Assembly (NCBI GenBank): GCA_037693485.1
Contig: CM075345.1
Span: 121,666,001 to 121,730,000 of the forward strand
DNA length: 64,000 bases
Source: Kitagawia praeruptora
Lineage: Eukaryota; Streptophyta; Magnoliopsida; Apiales; Apiaceae
Direction of reading: 5' to 3'
Shown here: positions 31,427-43,100 of the stretch, piece after piece
Layout of the letters: the number at the start of each line of letters is the position of its first letter
Position numbering within the stretch: the first letter of the stretch is position 1
Translations under genes and position numbers: made by a program
The notes under the pieces: generated by a model
Told to the model about the DNA's origin: nothing
The model's database searches: none
The model's input: the letters and a program-made list of their open reading frames with translations, nothing else

Positions 31427-33759
31427 TGACTACTCTCGTCAATCTCCTTCTCTTCTCTCTCTGCACTGTCTCCCTACTCCCCATCTCCATTCTCTCTCTC
31501 CCCACTTTCTCTATCTCTCTCTCTCCCAACCAAAATACTAACAGTACCATTATTGTTTGTTCTCTCACGCAACAAAACCATTATCTTAACTGCAAGACTT
31601 TTGGAGGACTAAGTTATAACAACACAATAACTACAACAACTAATATTAGTGCTATTTCTTTTTCTGGTGTGGTTGGTGGTGATGGTTTCTTTTGTGGGTT
31701 GGATGATCATCAGTCTAATATAATTTGTTGGAGGTTTGATCATAATGGTGTGATTGTTGAATATAAGAGGATTTATAATGGCCCTGTTATTGATGATTTG
31801 GATTCTGGGAATTCGAGGATTTGTGGGGTTTTGGGTGGTGGTGGAAGGTTAGAGTGCTGGCAGTGGAGGAAATTTAAGTCTAGTGTTGAGTTTTCTAGTT
31901 TAGCTGTTGGGGGAGATTTTGTTTGTGGGTTGAAGGGTTTCGGAAAAATTCAATGTGTGGGGAATTCGAGGAGTGTTAGTGACGGGAGGTATAAAGGGAA
32001 TTATAGTGTTGTTGCTGCTGGTTTACGACATTTTTGTGCGATTTCTGTTAGGGGGAGATTGAGGTGTTGGGGGGACTCGGTGGGTGATCATCCTAAGGGC
32101 TTGTTTAAGGGGTTGGCTTTAGGGGATAGGAGAAGTTGTGGGATTAGGGTTGGTGGAAGTGTGGTTTGTTGGGGGGAGGAGGGGTTTGGTTTGCCGGGGT
32201 ATCTGGAGGGGACTAGTTTTGAGGCGATAGAGGCGAGTGGAGGTGTTTTTTGTGGGGTTAGGACGAAGGATTATGGTTTGTATTGTTGGGGAAACGAGGT
32301 TTTTGATTCTAATGGTTTGGTTTTTGAAGATGTGGTGCCAGGTGCGTGTAGAAGGGAATGCCCTTGTGGCGCTTCCCCGATAAGTGGGAGGTTTTGTAGG
32401 CAAGGATTAATGGTTTGCAAACCGTGTGATCCTGTGCCTACGGTAGAAAATCCGGTTCCTGTGGATCCAGAGTCACCACCAGGGAGTAAAGGTAGTGGTG
32501 TTAATTGGACTTGGAAAAATGTTACATTGCTGGTTGTTGGATGTATTGGGACTTCTTCATCGGTTATACTTTTGGTTGTCTTGTGTTTTCGTTACAAGAA
32601 GGCAACTAGGGGATCTCATCGAGTTCATGATTCAGGACCATTGGATGATATTGAAATGCCTCCTGATCAACTTCCGAGTCCTAAAGAAGCTGCCCATGTT
32701 CGACAAACGCCACCAGTTCTTGTGAAGAAACTGAGTCAAATGTTTAGTATGGAGAATGGGGGTAACTTGGAAGATTTCAGTTTCTCTGTCTTAGTTGGAG
32801 CAACCAATAATTTCTCAAACGAGCACAAGATTGGGAGTGGAAGCTTCGGGTCAGTTTACCGAGCTACATTACAAGATGGGCGGGAAGTCGCTATCAAACG
32901 AGCTCAATTAACCTCGTGTCCATCGTTTAATGGTGCTCGTGGTGGTTTAAATGGCAATATAGCCAAGCTTCAAGCTGAGAATGAGTATGCATTTGTCAAT
33001 GAACTCGAGTGCCTATCGCGCCTAAACCACAAAAACCTTGTCCGTTTACTAGGCTTTTGCGAAGATTGCAATGAGTATGCACTCATCTACGAGTACATGA
33101 ACAATGGCAGTCTCCATGATCATCTACATAATCCACAGAGCACTGATACCATGTCATGGCCAACCCGTATTAGAGTAGCCTTAGATGCAGCCAGGGGAAT
33201 CGAATACCTCCATGATTACGCAGACCCACCAATCATTCACCGTGATATCAAGTCATCTAACATACTAGTCGATGCCACATGGACTGCCAAGGTATCAGAT
33301 TTTGGACTGTCGTTAATGGGGCCTCAAGAAAATATGTCACACCTTTCGTTGCACGCTGCTGGCACAGTCGGTTACATAGACCCCGAGTACTTCAGATTAC
33401 AACAGTTAACAACTAAGAGCGATGTTTATAGCTTTGGTGTTTTGTTACTGGAGCTACTATCAGGTTACAAGGCAATCCATTTAAACGAGGAGAGAATGCC
33501 ACGAAATGTGGTGGACTACGTTGTTCCGTATATAGTTCAGGACGACATTCATCGCGTTTTAGATCCAAAACTACCCCCTCCGACACCACTGGAAATAGAA
33601 GCCATAGCATACATTGGATACCTTGCTACTGATTGTGTAATGCTCCCAAGCCAAGATCGACCAACAATGTCCGAAATTGTAAATAGCTTAGAAAGAGCAT
33701 TGCTGGCTTGTTTTGCAACACCAGCGTTATCTCATTCTTCCACAAATTCTTCACTGTAA
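31426..33759 (+). CDS. CCR4: CRINKLY4-related receptor-like kinase (CCR4-like)
   Basis: A plasma-membrane receptor serine/threonine kinase of the CRINKLY4 family, intronless, 777 aa; Arabidopsis CCR4 is of similar length. Residues 1 to about 30 are a leucine/serine-rich signal peptide. About 40-305 carries the crinkly repeats, with recurring CGL, CW and C-G words. About 307-345 is a Cys-rich segment (CRRECPCGASPISGRFC). A membrane helix lies near 365-390. The kinase domain spans about 450-760: GSGSFGSV glycine loop (about 468), VAIKR lysine (about 490), HRDIKSSN (about 605), DFGLS (about 625) and GTVGYIDPEYF. All catalytic residues are present, so it should be active. The long insert after VAIKRAQLT and the PPPTPLEIEA stretch near the C-terminus fit CCR4 better than ACR4. 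The ATG at 31426 is the first in-frame Met followed by the signal peptide. Family members act in epidermal and meristem signalling; the ligand is unknown from sequence. Confidence 0.93.
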   Translation: MTTLVNLLLFSLCTVSLLPISILSLPTFSISLSPNQNTNSTIIVCSLTQQNHYLNCKTFGGLSYNNTITTTTNISAISFSGVVGGDGFFCGLDDHQSNIICWRFDHNGVIVEYKRIYNGPVIDDLDSGNSRICGVLGGGGRLECWQWRKFKSSVEFSSLAVGGDFVCGLKGFGKIQCVGNSRSVSDGRYKGNYSVVAAGLRHFCAISVRGRLRCWGDSVGDHPKGLFKGLALGDRRSCGIRVGGSVVCWGEEGFGLPGYLEGTSFEAIEASGGVFCGVRTKDYGLYCWGNEVFDSNGLVFEDVVPGACRRECPCGASPISGRFCRQGLMVCKPCDPVPTVENPVPVDPESPPGSKGSGVNWTWKNVTLLVVGCIGTSSSVILLVVLCFRYKKATRGSHRVHDSGPLDDIEMPPDQLPSPKEAAHVRQTPPVLVKKLSQMFSMENGGNLEDFSFSVLVGATNNFSNEHKIGSGSFGSVYRATLQDGREVAIKRAQLTSCPSFNGARGGLNGNIAKLQAENEYAFVNELECLSRLNHKNLVRLLGFCEDCNEYALIYEYMNNGSLHDHLHNPQSTDTMSWPTRIRVALDAARGIEYLHDYADPPIIHRDIKSSNILVDATWTAKVSDFGLSLMGPQENMSHLSLHAAGTVGYIDPEYFRLQQLTTKSDVYSFGVLLLELLSGYKAIHLNEERMPRNVVDYVVPYIVQDDIHRVLDPKLPPPTPLEIEAIAYIGYLATDCVMLPSQDRPTMSEIVNSLERALLACFATPALSHSSTNSSL

Positions 33760-35030
33760 ATTGTAAATTTGCATCCAATTCTTTCTTAATATAGTTGTTT
33801 TATTTAGGTTTGGAAAGCGTTGTCTAAACAATTTTTAATGACTTGAATATGGCGTGAAATTTTTTTTTTTAAAATCCTAAATATCACAATCTAAAAAAAT
33901 TACCGAAATCAAATTAAACATGTTACGAAAAATACATATTACGTAAAAATTTGAACGAAAATACACATAAATTCCGGAATGGGGATCTCCGGTGTTTTTG
34001 ATGCCCAAAAAGAAAAAATTAGGATATTGTCCTTGTGACAAGTATGTTGCAGAAGAGTATAACTTCTAGTACTCCTATTTCTGTTCCTTTGAACCCCATA
34101 CTTTCAAGAGTATTCCTCGGGGCAAGAATATTGGTATAGAATATTTGATTTCCTCTCCTGCCCCCTTGAAAGTCAAGTGAAAAATGAGATGCATTCGTGG
34201 TTTAAAATGTGTTTAAACCAATAATTATAGTGGTTAGGTTCTTGAACAAATGGTATTGACTATGTAAAGTTGTGGCTTGCATTGTGTGTGGTTAATTTTT
34301 CAGTCATTGTATTACTGGGTCAACACATTCGGTTACAAGTAGATACAACCATTTTGTGTAGACTTTGAATCATTCCAAGAAGTTACTATATTACTAGTAT
34401 TCTTTTGACTTTTTGATAGAAAATATAAGAGCTTTATATGGAAATACAAGGTTGAACTTGGTCATCAGACAGACATAATATAAGGTGATGAAACATATTT
34501 TCATCAGCAAAATATATTCCAGTTCAGTACTCATTTGTTTCCAGAAATGAGAAAACCAAAGTAAATGACCCAAGGCATAGTCTGCAGGGAGATAAGCCCA
34601 ATCTTGAAAATTTGAGGTGGTGAATTTTGATTTTTGATTTTTGATTGATTGAATATAAAAATTATTTAAATCTTAAAACAACAACTTAAATTTATAGGTT
34701 AATAGGAAATAGGTTTTTGGATTAACTTTTTTTCACTAATATTAATATAACTGTAAAAGTTATCCTCACATGTCCAATTTATAATTTTCTTTTATAACAA
34801 TTCTATTCAGAAAAGATTACTTTCTAAAATTAAGCCTTAAATAACAAGTTGGAATCTCAGATTTTCCATTTTATTTTTATAATTAAAAAAGTTCTGCAAC
34901 ACTATCTAAAATTTTAATCACAATTGAAAATATATATGTCCATACATATTGTAATTTTTCTCCAACAATTCCTTTGTGTTGGATGACCTTATACCACCAA
35001 CACCACATTGGATTGCTAATAAATTTCTTA
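33760..35030. other. Intergenic, no feature seen
   Basis: AT-rich sequence downstream of the CCR4-like gene. No ORF, repeat or RNA gene that I can support. Confidence 0.5.
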
Positions 35031-35031
35031 A

Positions 35032-36268
35032 TGGCTTGTTTGGTAACTTGGAATTCATTTGAATTCCTGGAATTGACCAAATTTAGTGTTTGGTAAGATT
35101 AAAAAAATTTGGAATTGGAATTGATGAATTCCATACCAATTCAATATTAACTATTTTTTTGTAATTTGAAATTACAAGTGAAAGATAGTCATTTGAAATT
35201 CTTCTCCACCAAAATACATGAGCATCACTTTTTTTTTTTTGGAATTTTTTTAGAGAAATAGTTTTTCTCGGGAAATTTTTTCTTTGAAAAATTTTTTCCC
35301 GGGAAAATTTTCTGGAGAAATTTTTTCCGGGAAAATTTTCTCGAGAAATTTTTTTCCGAGAAAATTTTCTCGAGAAATTTTTTCCGGGAAAATTTTCTCG
35401 AAAAATTTTTTTTCGGGAAAATTTTCTCGAGAAATTTTTTTCCGGGAAATTTTCTCGAGAAATTTTTTTCCGGGAAATTTTTTCCGAGAAATTTTTTTCC
35501 GTAAAATTTTCTCGAGAAATTTTTTTTTCCGGGAAAATTTTCTCGAGAAATTTTTTTCCGAGAAAATTTTCTCGAGAAATTTGATTTCGGGAAAATTTTA
35601 TCGAGGAATTTTTTTCCGGGAAAATTTTCTCGAGAAATTTTTTTCCGGGAAAATTTTCTCGAGAAATTTTTTTCCGTAAAATTTTCTCGAGAAATTTTTT
35701 TTTCCGAGAATTTTCTCTAGAAATTTTTTTGCGGGAAAATTTCCTGGAGAAATTTTTTTCCGGAAAAATTTTCTCGAAAATTTTTTTCCCGAGAAAATTT
35801 TATCGAAAATTTTTTTCCCGAGAAAATTTTCTCGAGAAATTTTTTTTCGGAAAATTTTCTCGAGAAATTTTTTCCGAGAAATTTTTCTCCAGAAATTTTT
35901 TTCCGGGAAAATTTTCTCGAGAAATTTTTTTTCAGGGGAAATTTTTTCGAGATATTTTATTTCTGAAAAATTTTATCGATTAATTTTTTCCTGGTAATTT
36001 TTTTTCGAGATATTTTTTTTTTGGAAAAATTTTTTCGAGAAACTTTTTTCCGGGAAAAAAATTCTGGAAAAAATTCTCGTGAAATTTTTTCCCGGGAAAA
36101 ATTTCTAGAGAACAAAAATTTTTTAAGCAAAAATTTTTCAAATTTTAAAATTTCTGAATTTGAAATTCTCATATTTACCAAACAAAGAATTTGGAATTGA
36201 AATCATGGATTTCGAATTTTGGAATTGAAATCATGGATTTCAAATGAAATTGTAGTTCCCAAACGCCA
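35032..36268. mobile_element. TIR element carrying a minisatellite
   Basis: The left end TGGCTTGTTTGGTAACTTGGAAT and the reverse complement of the right end (TGGCGTTTGGGAACTACAATT) are inverted repeats with small gaps. Further GGAATTGAAATC and GGAATTGGAATTGA words flank the core on both sides. The ends resemble Tourist/Harbinger-type MITEs. The target duplication is unclear (TAA-like on both sides, with a small offset). Confidence 0.6.
35233..36120. repeat. Self-complementary ~30-bp minisatellite
   Basis: About 25-30 degenerate copies of a unit like CGGGAAAATTTTCTCGAG plus AAATTTTTTTC. The unit contains AAAATTTT and TTCTCGAGAA, both palindromic, so single strands can fold in many ways. The array keeps frames open and yields spurious ORFs made of KIFSRNFF-type repeats. 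Confidence 0.9.
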
Positions 36269-36411
36269 CCTAATGTGTAAGCATATTTTCAACAATATAT
36301 AAGAAAGTTGCAATACTCTTCATCCACGCACGAGTCACGACACGAATTGTTTTAGTTTACATAGCGATTGGAGGTTGGAAAGCGGAGAAAAACAAGCAAG
36401 TAAAGAGAAAG

Positions 36412-36622
36412 ACTATTGCATGTTAATTAACAACCGCAAACAAAAGAGACTACTCACTAGTCCTCACTAGTTTACTTTTCTTTCTGAATCCATATAAAAT
36501 TCATCAATTACATTTTCCCCTTAAATATAACACTTTACAAATTGAAAATGAACATATTTAGCTCATAAAAAAGAATTCTTACGCCGTTAAGTTTCTTAGA
36601 ATAGTCAAAAAAAATCATCCAG
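36412..36622. repeat. Local duplication, copy 1 (pair with 37469-37712)
   Basis: The sequence from GCATGTTAATTAACAA through CTTTCTGAATCCAT and TTGAAAATGAACAT to TTCTTAGAATAGTCAAAA matches 37469-37712, with small indels and substitutions. No coding capacity. Confidence 0.75.
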
Positions 36623-36738
36623 TTATAATACCATTCAAATGGTGTCTGAGGAGGTAAATACACATACGCAGGAATCGAACCCCTGATCTCCTTCAAAGAA
36701 GACCAATGACTCAATCACTGCACCAACATGTTGTTGGC
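36608..36738 (-). mobile_element. tRNA-derived SINE
   Basis: On the minus strand, TGGTGCAGTGATTG (A-box-like, near 36725) and GGGGTTCGATTCC (B box, near 36670) lie about 40-50 bases apart, then a T-rich tail near 36607-36614. This is the internal RNA polymerase III promoter layout of plant SINEs. The rest of a tRNA cloverleaf is not present, so it is not a tRNA gene. Confidence 0.65.
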
Positions 36739-37468
36739 TCTTATGAGAATCCACTCCCATCTTCAAATCTAGAATTCTAACCATCTCTTTCATTCTTCAC
36801 TTTCCAGATCTTCATCCCCAAGTCCTCCTTATTCTTTCGTCTTATCTTCTATTTACTACGTAGTTTTCTTTAATAAATTATCGAGTTTTGTTGTAATCTT
36901 TTTTAGTTCAAACTTCAAAGTATTTGGATATTTTTTATGTTAAGGGATTTGAAAACAAAGCTATTTAGCACATTTTTTGTTTTCAATCATGTTGTATTGT
37001 TAGTTCGGGTTGTCCTGTCTCGTCTAATATTCTAATAAATCCTCTTTAATTGTTTATCAAAAAGAAAAAGAATGTATTGATTGCAAATTTAGGCAATTTA
37101 GCTTAAAACCAATGGAATACTCGCTTTTTTATAAACACCAATTTTTTTAAAACAATATATAATATTTTATTAATTTATTTTGATAATTTTAAAATACAAC
37201 ATTTTATAGGCTCAAAAGATTTAAATGATATAATTTAATTATAATAATTATATATATTATGCCTGTGATATTATAAGTTATTATTAATTACAATATTTTA
37301 CTAAATAGAAAGTGTAAATTTTACCTGAAAAGAAAAATTGATTAGTTATTGAAAAAATATAAAATATAGTAGGTTTTACATAAAAAGAAAATTGATTAGT
37401 TATTCATAACTATATTTTTTCATATATTTCAATATTTTGGTTTTAATATAATATAACAGATATAACAA

Positions 37469-37712
37469 AAAAATGCTACTGCATGTTAATTAACAAAAAA
37501 AAAAGACAGAACTGCCTCATGTTTCATGACTCATGAGTTGTTTCCTTTTCTTTCGGAATCCATGTAAAATTCAACAGTTACATTTTTTCCTTAAATATCA
37601 GACTTTAAAAATTGAAAATGAACATAAAAAAAAAGAGTGAAACAAATCCACTAATATTTGGATTCTTGGTTTCTTCAGCCGTTGATTTTCTTAGAATTAT
37701 CAAAAAAAGTCA
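37469..37712. repeat. Local duplication, copy 2
   Basis: Partner of 36412-36622. It ends at TTCTTAGAATTATCAAAAAAAG, where copy 1 runs into the SINE tail. Confidence 0.75.
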
Positions 37713-38290
37713 TGAATAATGTATAGTACTCCGTACGTGTTTAGAAAGATAAAATTTATTATATAAGCTGGCCCGGAGGTAAATATATATATATATCAAT
37801 TAGCAAAAAAAAAAAAGAAGATAAAATTTATTATTTAACGAGTAATTACGACACATTTTTTATCTACATATATCGTATTTTTGTACCAATGTTATTATTA
37901 ACTAATTATTATTTTAAATCGAATTCACTAAGAAAAATTCTTACATACTAACAATCAGAAAAATCACAATTTTTTAAAAAGAAACCACATCCATTTTATC
38001 TTAAGAGTAATATTAGAATTTTCGAGACCGTTTCTAAAATGTTCTAAAATGCTAGTAATTGTTAACATATAATTGATTAATTTTTTTTTCAAATAAAGTG
38101 TGTTTCTCCTGTGTCGTAATTTAAATCTCATTAATAAAATTATATTATATTGCATTTCAGAATATTTTTGAGATAATTTTTAAAATATGTAGTATGATTT
38201 TATCTTAATTTATTGAAAAAAAAGGTGAGACATAAAATATAAAAAGATCCAAGTAATCTGGAATGATCCAAAAGGGTGATTACCCTATTT
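37713..38290. other. AT-rich intergenic
   Basis: AT-rich sequence with short A and TA runs. No supported feature. Confidence 0.45.
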
Positions 38291-38417
38291 ACCCACTTAT
38301 TTAGTTTGTCTCATCAAAATATCCAAATTCGGGAAGCACCATATCCAAATTCGGGAAGCACCGTCCTAACTACTCAACATATACGCCACTGACAGGGACG
38401 TAAGGGCTAAGGGACGT

Positions 38418-38541
38418 AAGGGCTGATACGCCCTTCAGAAATGCGTAAGCCTAGCACTTACGCCATACACACAGGCGTAATCCAATGCTCCGCCTCTTAT
38501 GTAGGCGGAATCAACAGCAGATACGCTGTTTGGAACAGCGT
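38418..38541. repeat. Four consecutive perfect short hairpins
   Basis: Stem 1 is AAGGGC/GCCCTT (38418-38435, loop 6). Stem 2 is GCGTAAG/CTTACGC (38443-38463, loop 7). Stem 3 is CCGCCT/AGGCGG (38490-38508, loop 7). Stem 4 is ACGCTGTT/AACAGCGT (38523-38541, loop 3). They lie in a GC-richer patch rich in CGTAAG words. Just upstream, AAATTCGGGAAGCACC is directly repeated (about 38325-38360). Confidence 0.85.
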
Positions 38542-38559
38542 AAGCGGTGTTACGCAATT

Positions 38560-39200
38560 GCAAGATGCGTGATGATGTCATCATTATTTTCTCTGCAATT
38601 GTACGCGATTCTCTCCCAACCGGCGATTTTGAGGGGATTTCGCTGAAAACGTCAAAATCCAGCCGACCTCAGTTACACATCTATACCAATAACAAATTAT
38701 ATACCAAACGATTCGTATTTAGACGATCTACACATCTAAACCAGTGTTATCCCATTTAGTTTACCGGATTTTGAACCATCACATCCATACCCGTTCGTTT
38801 CTCGAGTTTTCCGATCCTGCGGGGCCTTATTCTTCAAAATCAGTTGGGGGAAAAGGAAGAGGATGGTTTGCAGTTTGTTTTGATGTGTTCAAAAGTGGTG
38901 GAGGTGTTGTGGTGAGAGAGATAGACGGAGACGATGAAATCGCCCCCAGTCGCCGGCACCCGAGCTTTCATTTTTCCGGAGAAATTTTGCTTTTTCTGGC
39001 ACGCTACAGTGGTTGGGTTGCGCCGTTCCAAACGACGTGACCCGTGGGTATTTTGGGCGGTATTTTCAGATCTGGGTATTTTGGGTAGTGAGTATGGAAA
39101 AATTGGGTATTTTGGGCATTCTTTCGATCGAAAATACATTTTCTTAATTTTTTTTTTTTACTTTACACCAATATTTACATTTGAAAGTAATTTTATTTAG
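38560..39200. other. GC-richer block upstream of the TOM1-like gene, unidentified
   Basis: More GC-rich than its surroundings, with overlapping open frames of about 100 codons on both strands (38744-39040 + and 38840-39139 -). GGGTATTTTGGGC-like words recur at 39045-39120. I recognise no protein family. It may be a gene fragment, a repeat, or promoter and upstream transcript sequence. Confidence 0.35.
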
Positions 39201-40123
39201 GGGTGAAAGATGTCTAAAAACGTCATCAAAATCATTAATATTTTTGTGGGGTTTTTATAAATAAAAAGTAATGAACTATTAAAATATAGTTTTAAAGGTT
39301 AATTTTAGAAAATTATCCTAAAGTTTATTTTAGCAATCTTTTTCTCTTTTATTTATACTTATTTAATAAAAAAATCCATAAAAAATTATGTAGAAGAATC
39401 GTTTCACAAGAAATTACGAAGACCACACCATTAAGCTATCATCTCACAATATATACCAGTAGTTGGAAAAGTCAATACACGATATACACACAACTAGTTT
39501 GTATTATGCATATCTCGATTCTCGAAATTACCATGTTGTTTCTTTGGCATAATTTTCAATAAATAAATCTTTCAAAACACTTTTAAACCCATTATACAAA
39601 AAACCCATCTGTATCTATCAACCCTTTTATTTCTTGGACATCATCTTGGTGCTTATACAGGTAACCCATATAATATTTTTGACCATTTCTTCTTAAATTT
39701 TCTTGCTTTGATTCTGTATGTATTTTTGATCCTTTATTGTTATCTAGTTTGTATAGCCCTTATAGTTTACTTGTATAAATCTGTAGTGGATGATCATAGT
39801 TTGTGCAATTAAATTCTTGATTTTGTGGTGTTTGTAAGTTTTAAAGATTTGATTTTGATGGGCTATGGTTTGATTTCAGTGATTAAATTTTGTGATTGTA
39901 TGGTTTGCGTTTGATTAGGTTGAAAAAGTTTGGTTCTTGAAGGTCTTAGAGTTGTGTTGACTTGATTTTACAAATTACAGTAGTAGTTTTTCGGGTTTCG
40001 TAGATGATTGTTTTTATGTTTTGTATCTTATACCTGATTTAATTGGATCTTCTTGCTATCGGAGATTCTGAAGATGTCATGATTTAATTTTTGTCTTGAT
40101 TTTGGGTTTTTGTTTTAGAAAAT

Positions 40124-43100
40124 ATGATGTCGGGAATACATAGTATCGGAATGCCTATTAGTAATGTGGCAGCATGTGCTGAAAGAGCAACCAGTGATTC
40201 GCTGATTGGTCCAGACTGGGCTATAAATATCGAGCTATGCGATCTTATCAACTCAAATCCAGGGTATGCCACATTTTATTATTGATGATAGCTGAGACTG
40301 TTTGTCTTTGTTATGATGCATTCCATTGCAATTTGGGAAATTGTTGATTATTAGAATGATATGTCTTTGAGGTGCTGACTTGTTTTATCTAATAGAATAT
40401 GTAATGGTAATGCTTGTATATGTCTCTTAAGTTGAAATTTTTAAATACTTTTATTTTTTGTTAAGTCTCTAGTAATGGCTATATTAGATTTGATCTACTT
40501 TTCTAGTGTATAAAATATTAAAATCTGTTCCATATACTTGTAGCTTCCTATCAAGAGGACTCCATGGTTTTTTGAAGTAGCTCACATATAGTTTGTTGAT
40601 ACATATAGAGGGTATTTGGAAAATCTCATTTGCCTCCAATTATAGGAAAATGACCTATTTTCCTCTTATACTATGCATATGAGATTTTTCAGACACCCCG
40701 AGATTAACTCTTAGGAAATAATTTTGGGAAGGTGCATTGATCTGTTCCAACTTCCAAATGAAGAGATATTGTGGACAGTAAATTGGACAACAAAGATGTT
40801 AGTAGTTATTGGACTTCCACAAATGTTTATTTTCCAGTATATCATGTAATAATTTGTTAAACTCTTAATAGCTTATTAGTTCAGGCCAACATTTAAGTTG
40901 AAGAAAATCAAGTTTGTAAGCTAAGTTCCAAAATGAGTTGTAAATATGTAATGCTGTATTCTTATCAGCAACATCAAGAAAAAAAACAGGCAGGGGAGAA
41001 TATAGGCTTCCTCTGTTGAATTAATCGTTTAATAATATCTGTGTACCAACAACGTTCTCGAAGTAGTTAAGAGGTGAAATATACTAGCAATTAGTGGATA
41101 ATAAGTTAAAATTGAAATATAGTGTCTTTTAACTTTCTTACTCTTCTATGAATTAAAAAGAAACCCTTTTCTGTTTTTAAAGGAGGAGAGAAGTGATCCA
41201 ATATATGCATTTTTAAGACCTTTCACGTTTAAACCAAATTTTAGAAACCTGTGTTTGGTTGTATCATATGGAACTCTTTGGAAAGAGGCTAATAAATTTA
41301 TTTAGTAGTGCGTAGAATAAAGTGCATATTTTTTTGGAAGGGAATAATAGCTGTCATACTTTGTACGGGCACCTTGATTGTGTTTTGTTTGTTAACAATT
41401 ATTTTAACTTTTTCTGCTTGATTTTTGTTCTTAAAATACCGCAGCCAATTTCCCGTTTTCTTGTCTCAACCTGTATGTTATATAAGGAAATTAAGTACTC
41501 GTTCTTGGTTCCCATTGAACTTTCAGTCAAACGAAGGATGCTTTGAAGATACTCAAGAAGCGTCTCGGGAGTAAAAATCCAAAAATTCAGCTGCTTACTC
41601 TCTTTGTCAGTAATTGCACATTTTCTTACTCTTCCCGTTACTAGTTTTACATCCTAAAGCTAATGAATTAGTATTTCCCTATCAGAATTTTGCAAGTAAT
41701 TTTATTGATCAAAATATGACCAAGAGATGTCATTTCTATGTGCTGAACTACAAACATTAATATATATTATGAATTGTTATTATAAGTTAGGGTCCTGGGC
41801 AAAGTAAACTTTACTCTCAAAACTATCCTCCAAAAGGGGGAGGATGAGGAGGAATGTGGAAGAGTGTGAGTTTTATTATCTTTGTAATTAAATGTTTTCT
41901 TTTAACTTAAAACATCTGTCTATTATAGTCAGTATTATAATAACAAGGTCCATACTTTCCCTTTCACCTCTGTCCTCCTGCTTCTTTGACCTACACCATA
42001 AGTTAAAAGTTCTTCTCTTTTTAGTGCATAAACATGTCAGGAAATGTGAAACTCCTATCATACACTTCTATTTTCTTCTTCTTTCCATTAAATGAATCAA
42101 CTCCGAACCCCAGTATTTTGGAAAAAAAGACCTAACAATCACTTCTCATTTGTGCTTTAATGTGTGTGCTCACTGGTGGATATTAGAAAGGTACTACTTC
42201 CGTCCCACCCATTTCTTTACATGTTTTCAACACTGCTTGGCACGCATTTTAAGGTGCATATAAAGTATAGTTCCATAACTTATTTTTAAAATTTTCTTTT
42301 TTTGAATAAAAATTTAAACATTAAATTTTTATTCAGAAGAAAAAAAAAATTAAAAATAGATTAAGGAACTATACTTTACAAGAGCCTTAAAATGCGTGCC
42401 GAGCCCCCGTCCCCCAATGTAAAGAACCTGGTGGGACGGAGAGAGTATATAGCTGTACCTGTGTGACAATTTCCAAAATTTTAACTTGTAGAACTATCGT
42501 TTATTTTAGCTAGCTTCTAAATATATCTAATCAAATATCAGTTGCTGTTGCCCCGTGAGCCTGAATTGACTTAACATCTTGTCAAGTAGGTTAAGTAATT
42601 GTATTCTCAGATCTGACTGTATCCTTAATCTGAACTTCCACTGGGCATGCTTATTAGTCAAATCTTTCCATATTAGGCTGGACATCCGTAAATAATAATA
42701 AACATAAATAATAATAAACAATGAAGCGTTAAGAAAAGTGGTTAGCTTACTTGTCTTGTTTGCATTGATGTTTGGCTTTTTTAAGAATGGCATACTATTG
42801 ACTGACATTACGCCTCATACTGGGTTATCTAAAATAGGTGCTGGAGACTCTTAGCAAAAATTGTGGAGAAAATATCTTTCAATTAATTGTTGAGCGGGAT
42901 ATATTACATGAAATGGTTAAAATTGTAAAGAAGAAGGTAAAATGTCTTCCTTCCTGTTATATCTACTCTTATTCCCTAGAAGGTACTCCGGTGTTGTCAT
43001 TCTTATACTTCATTATAATTTTGCAGCCAGATTTAAATGTGCGGGAGAAAATATTGATTTTAATAGATACCTGGCAAGAAGCTCTGGGAGGATCAGGGGC

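Noticed and set aside
35284..36181. Several open frames rich in F, S, R, K on both strands
   Set aside because: They are translations of the minisatellite, open in several frames at once, with no domain and no start or splice context.
36663..36726. Possible tRNA gene (GGTTCGATTCC on the minus strand)
   Set aside because: Only A- and B-box-like segments remain; no acceptor or anticodon stems pair. Read as a SINE.
37750..37800. Possible second SINE tail (GGAGGTAAATATATA)
   Set aside because: Too short and without A or B box to support.
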